Source of the DNA: JBEKZQ01 sp049509675 | GTDB taxonomy: Bacteria > Planctomycetota > Planctomycetia > Pirellulales > Thermoguttaceae | Assembly: GCA_049509675.1 (NCBI GenBank) | Contig: JBEKZQ010000327.1 | Span: forward strand, 1-7,129 | Direction: 5' to 3' | Length of the DNA: 7,129 bases | In this document: piece after piece, positions 4,986-7,129 of the stretch | Layout of the letters: each line of letters opens with the position of its first letter | Position numbering within the stretch: the stretch's first letter is position 1 | Translations under genes and position numbers: made by a program | Notes under the pieces: generated by a model | Database searches by the model: none | Told to the model about the DNA's origin: nothing | What the model saw: the letters and a program-made list of their open reading frames with translations, nothing else

Positions 4986-5014
4986 TTGCGGGGCGCTAAC
5001 AATCCGCTTATAAT
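4986..5014 (+). promoter_or_regulatory. Sigma70-type promoter of the PEP-CTERM gene
   Basis: TTGCGG (4986-4991) is followed, with the ideal 17-base spacing, by a perfect TATAAT (5009-5014). This is the only consensus-grade promoter in the window. Transcription would start near 5021 and give a leader of about 40 bases before the ATG at 5061. It sits directly downstream of the two repeats, so the gene probably has its own transcript. Confidence 0.7.
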
Positions 5015-5060
5015 CGTGTTCGGGCGCTGGCCGATCGCGATTCGGGAAAGAAGGTGGCGG

Positions 5061-6992
5061 ATGTTTGCTCGCGCATTGATGCGGTGCTTCCTGCCGGCGG
5101 CGATCGTCGCCGCGGCAATTCCGTTGCGGGCCGACGTCTTCAACATGCCCGCCGGCCTCGCCAGCCTCAAGTTCAGCAACGTGGGCGATCCCGGCAACGC
5201 GGGCGACACGGTTAGCATGAATACCGCCTCGGAGGACCAGTTGTATATCAACGGGAGCAAGGATACCAGCAGCGGCTACGGGGTCGTGGCGTACCGGTAC
5301 GCCATTGGCACCTACGACGTGACGGTGGCCCAGTACGTGCAGTTCCTTAACGCCGTGGCCACGACCGGCGACCCCTATGGTTTATACAACCCCTTGATGG
5401 GCGGCGCCACGTCGGGACCCGCGTCGTCCGGCGGCACCGCCACGACCGGGTTTTACACCCGGACTGTCGGCAGCACCAACTGGCCCGTGGTCTGCGGCAT
5501 AAAGCAAACCGGCACGCCCGGTCACTACAGCTACTCGCTTTCGACCAGCGCCGACGCGAACCTCGGCTCTCCGCCCCTCCCGGCCACTAACGGGAACTTC
5601 CCGGTGAACTGGGACAACTGGGGCGACGCGGCCCGGTTTGCCAACTGGCTGGAGAACGGCCAGCCGACCGGGCCGGAGGGGCCCGGCACGACCGAGACCG
5701 GTTCCTACACGCTCAACGGCGCCGTGACCACCACGCAGCTCTGGGCCGTAACACGTAACGCCGGGGCCACCTATTGGATTCCCACGGAAAACGAATGGTA
5801 CAAGGCGTCATACTATAAGACCGGCGGCACCAACGCAGGTTACTGGTGCTACCCGACGAAGAGCAGCAGCAGTAACGCACCCAGCTCGACGCTCTCCACA
5901 ACCGGCACGAACAACGCCAATTTCAACAATACCGGCGTGAATTCCCCCAACTCCTGGATCCTGACCCCGGTAGGTTACTTCGCCGGTTCTCCCGGTCCCT
6001 ACGGCACCTACGACCAGGGAGGCAACCTCTATGATTATACCGAGACGCCGGTCCAGCAATCGTCGGATGGCACGGGGGAGGGTCTTTATGTGCGCGTGCT
6101 GCGCGGCGGCTCGTACAGCAAGAGTACGCCGATTGAGTTGGCGTCAAACTACCGGGCCGGTGGAGACCCGGCGAAGTACGGCCACGGCAGGACCTTCCGC
6201 CTGGCGACCTGGTACACCACCCTTTGGAACGGCGGCGCGGGGACCGGCGCCAACAACTGGAGCGCGGCGGGCAACTGGACCGGCGCCGTGCCCGCGATGG
6301 CGGGCGGCGTGGGCGTGGCCGTCCAGTTCGGCCCCTTGAGCAGCGGCCACGTCGCCAACAACAACGACCTGGCCGCCGGTACGCAACTCAACGGCATCAG
6401 CTTCGCCAGCGGCGCCCCGCTCTACGACCTGGAAGGCAACTCGATCCTCTTGGGCGGGCCCGTCGCGAACCAGAGCAGCAACGCCCAGACCATCGGCCTG
6501 GCCATGCAGTTGGTTGCCGGCGGCGGCACGTTCAACACGGCCGCCGACGACATCACCGCCACCGGCGTCATCAGCGGCAGCGGCGGGCTGACCAAGATCG
6601 GCAGCGGGACCTTGACGTTGACCAATACGGGCAACTCCGCCGGTGGTTTTTCGGGCGGAACGACCATTGCCGGCGGCGCGTTGCAGTACAACAGTTCGTC
6701 GGCGGTGGACGGCGGCAGCATCGAGTTCGCCGGCGGCAACCTGGTGCTCAGCTTTGGGGCCGGTGGCGGGCAGATCGTTGCGGCCAACTCCGCCGCCGCA
6801 CTGAATCAATCCGGCGACGTGCAGCCGGCCATCTCCACTGCCGCGGCGGGTTCCGCCCCGACGGTGGCCGGCGTGCCCGAACCCTCCACTCTCGCGCTGT
6901 TCGGTGTCGGCGCCCTCGGGCTGTTTCCATTCACGTGGCGACGAATGCGCCGGAACGAGAAGAAATGCGCGGGAGTCTTTGATGTGCATTGA
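5061..6992 (+). CDS. Secreted PEP-CTERM protein with FGE/SUMF1-like domain and autotransporter-type beta-strand repeat
   Basis: 643 residues. A signal peptide ends at LRA (22-24). Residues 78-382 form a formylglycine-generating-enzyme (SUMF1) like domain. Its visible blocks are YRYAIGTYDVTVAQYVQFLN (78-97), PVNWDNWGDAARFANWL (181-197), WIPTENEWYKAS (239-250), GGNLYDYTE (about 320), RGGSY (348-352) and a final TFRLA (378-382). The paired active-site cysteines expected between RGGSY and the terminal FR motif are absent, so copper-dependent FGE catalysis is unlikely. The only cysteines in the domain are C145 and C263. Next comes a Gly/Asn/Ser-rich beta region with NWSAAGNWTG and a PATR-type repeat, GVISGSGGLTKIGSGTLTL (502-520). 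The C-terminus is VPEPS (605-609), a hydrophobic helix and RRMRR: a PEP-CTERM exosortase signal, so the protein is probably anchored or released at the surface. The ATG at 5061 has AAGG (5051-5054) upstream and the signal peptide directly after it. No exosortase or partner gene is visible. Confidence 0.9.
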   Translation: MFARALMRCFLPAAIVAAAIPLRADVFNMPAGLASLKFSNVGDPGNAGDTVSMNTASEDQLYINGSKDTSSGYGVVAYRYAIGTYDVTVAQYVQFLNAVATTGDPYGLYNPLMGGATSGPASSGGTATTGFYTRTVGSTNWPVVCGIKQTGTPGHYSYSLSTSADANLGSPPLPATNGNFPVNWDNWGDAARFANWLENGQPTGPEGPGTTETGSYTLNGAVTTTQLWAVTRNAGATYWIPTENEWYKASYYKTGGTNAGYWCYPTKSSSSNAPSSTLSTTGTNNANFNNTGVNSPNSWILTPVGYFAGSPGPYGTYDQGGNLYDYTETPVQQSSDGTGEGLYVRVLRGGSYSKSTPIELASNYRAGGDPAKYGHGRTFRLATWYTTLWNGGAGTGANNWSAAGNWTGAVPAMAGGVGVAVQFGPLSSGHVANNNDLAAGTQLNGISFASGAPLYDLEGNSILLGGPVANQSSNAQTIGLAMQLVAGGGTFNTAADDITATGVISGSGGLTKIGSGTLTLTNTGNSAGGFSGGTTIAGGALQYNSSSAVDGGSIEFAGGNLVLSFGAGGGQIVAANSAAALNQSGDVQPAISTAAAGSAPTVAGVPEPSTLALFGVGALGLFPFTWRRMRRNEKKCAGVFDVH

Positions 6993-7006
6993 AACAAAGA
7001 CTCCCG
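6970..7006 (+). terminator. 12-bp perfect hairpin across the PEP-CTERM gene stop
   Basis: CGGGAGTCTTTG (6970-6981) pairs perfectly with CAAAGACTCCCG (6995-7006). The 13-base loop contains the TGA stop (6990-6992). No T tract follows, so it is a transcript-end or stability structure more than a standard intrinsic terminator. Its left arm codes for the last residues (CAGVFDVH), which lie beyond the usual Arg-rich end of PEP-CTERM signals. Confidence 0.5.
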
Positions 7007-7054
7007 GACCGAATGGCACTTGAACTTTGCTAAGTTGTTTTGTGGAAAGCTGAT

Positions 7055-7129
7055 ATGGACAAAAAAGGCCTCACTTGTCAAAAGAGGGGTTGTGAGAAAC
7101 CCATTCCCCAGTGGCAAGGAGGCCAAAGA
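7055..7129 (+). CDS. Possible start of a small Cys-containing (zinc-ribbon-like) protein, cut by window edge
   Basis: From the ATG at 7055 the frame stays open for 25 codons to the window end. It reads MDKKGLTC, then a second cysteine five residues later (C8 and C13), then EKPIPQWQGGQR. GGAAAG (7044-7049) lies five bases ahead. A Cys pair followed by Pro and an Arg-containing turn resembles the first half of small zinc-ribbon proteins, whose second Cys pair would lie outside the window. Codon use is poor in G/C at third positions, unlike the neighbours. With only 25 codons visible it could be chance; the hairpin at 7061-7124 is a competing explanation. Confidence 0.25.
   Translation, partial: MDKKGLTCQKRGCEKPIPQWQGGQR
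7061..7124 (-). terminator. Possible intrinsic terminator for a minus-strand gene to the right
   Basis: Read on the minus strand, GGCCTCCTTG (7124-7115) can pair with CAAG-T-GAGGCC (7077-7067, one bulged base), followed at once by TTTTTT (7066-7061). A smaller stem, GGGTT/AACCC, can fold inside. The loop between the outer arms is long (37 bases), so this is a weak candidate. It would end transcription coming leftward from beyond 7129, convergent with the PEP-CTERM gene. Confidence 0.3.

Noticed and set aside
4986..5060. Upstream start for the PEP-CTERM protein
   Set aside because: It overlaps the TTGCGG/TATAAT promoter and would bury the signal peptide behind 25 residues.
6144..7019. 291-codon minus-strand frame
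   Set aside because: It is a Gly/Ala/Arg-rich shadow of the repetitive C-terminal half of the PEP-CTERM gene.

Overview
The window looks like chromosomal DNA of a high-GC planctomycete, probably of the Pirellulales type. Three things support this. The first is a secreted PQQ-like beta-propeller gene whose mature N-terminus carries the DWPQWRGP signature seen in many planctomycete paralogues. The second is a PEP-CTERM-sorted secreted protein combining a sulfatase-modifying-factor fold with an autotransporter-type beta-strand repeat. The third is a set of short palindromic intergenic repeats of a kind abundant in that phylum. Strong G/C third-position bias and weak Shine-Dalgarno use fit the same picture. 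The assignment rests on recognition, not on a database search.

Layout, left to right. A minus-strand PQQ-like propeller gene runs off the left edge (1-1270). Upstream of it on the same strand lies a TrmL-type tRNA 2'-O-methyltransferase (1409-1855); the 138-bp gap holds a palindromic repeat element. Divergent from trmL, on the plus strand, come an enolase-superfamily (muconate lactonizing subgroup) enzyme (1905-3086) and, 53 bp later, a haloalkane-dehalogenase/OleB-like alpha/beta hydrolase (3140-4063). These two could be co-transcribed. A 231-bp spacer packed with three palindromic repeats leads to a 6-pyruvoyl/6-carboxytetrahydropterin synthase family gene (4295-4795). A 265-bp spacer follows, with two more repeats and a good sigma70-type promoter. 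It drives the large PEP-CTERM protein (5061-6992). The last 137 bp are less GC-rich and hold the possible start of a small Cys-containing protein that leaves the window at 7129.

The genes do not form one pathway: tRNA modification, pterin/queuosine or folate chemistry, an orphan enolase-type enzyme, an orphan hydrolase and two secreted proteins. There is no CRISPR array, transposase, toxin-antitoxin pair, phage gene or recognisable defence system, and I do not see a clear previously undescribed system. The most informative structure is in the spacers. There is a double hairpin whose two halves show compensatory base changes. Two elements share GGGGTC...GACC-type ends. Imperfect direct repeats flank the pterin gene, and one of them supplies its stop codon. 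A 12-bp direct duplication suggests that a 149-bp repeat-bearing segment inserted into the 3' end of the hydrolase gene.
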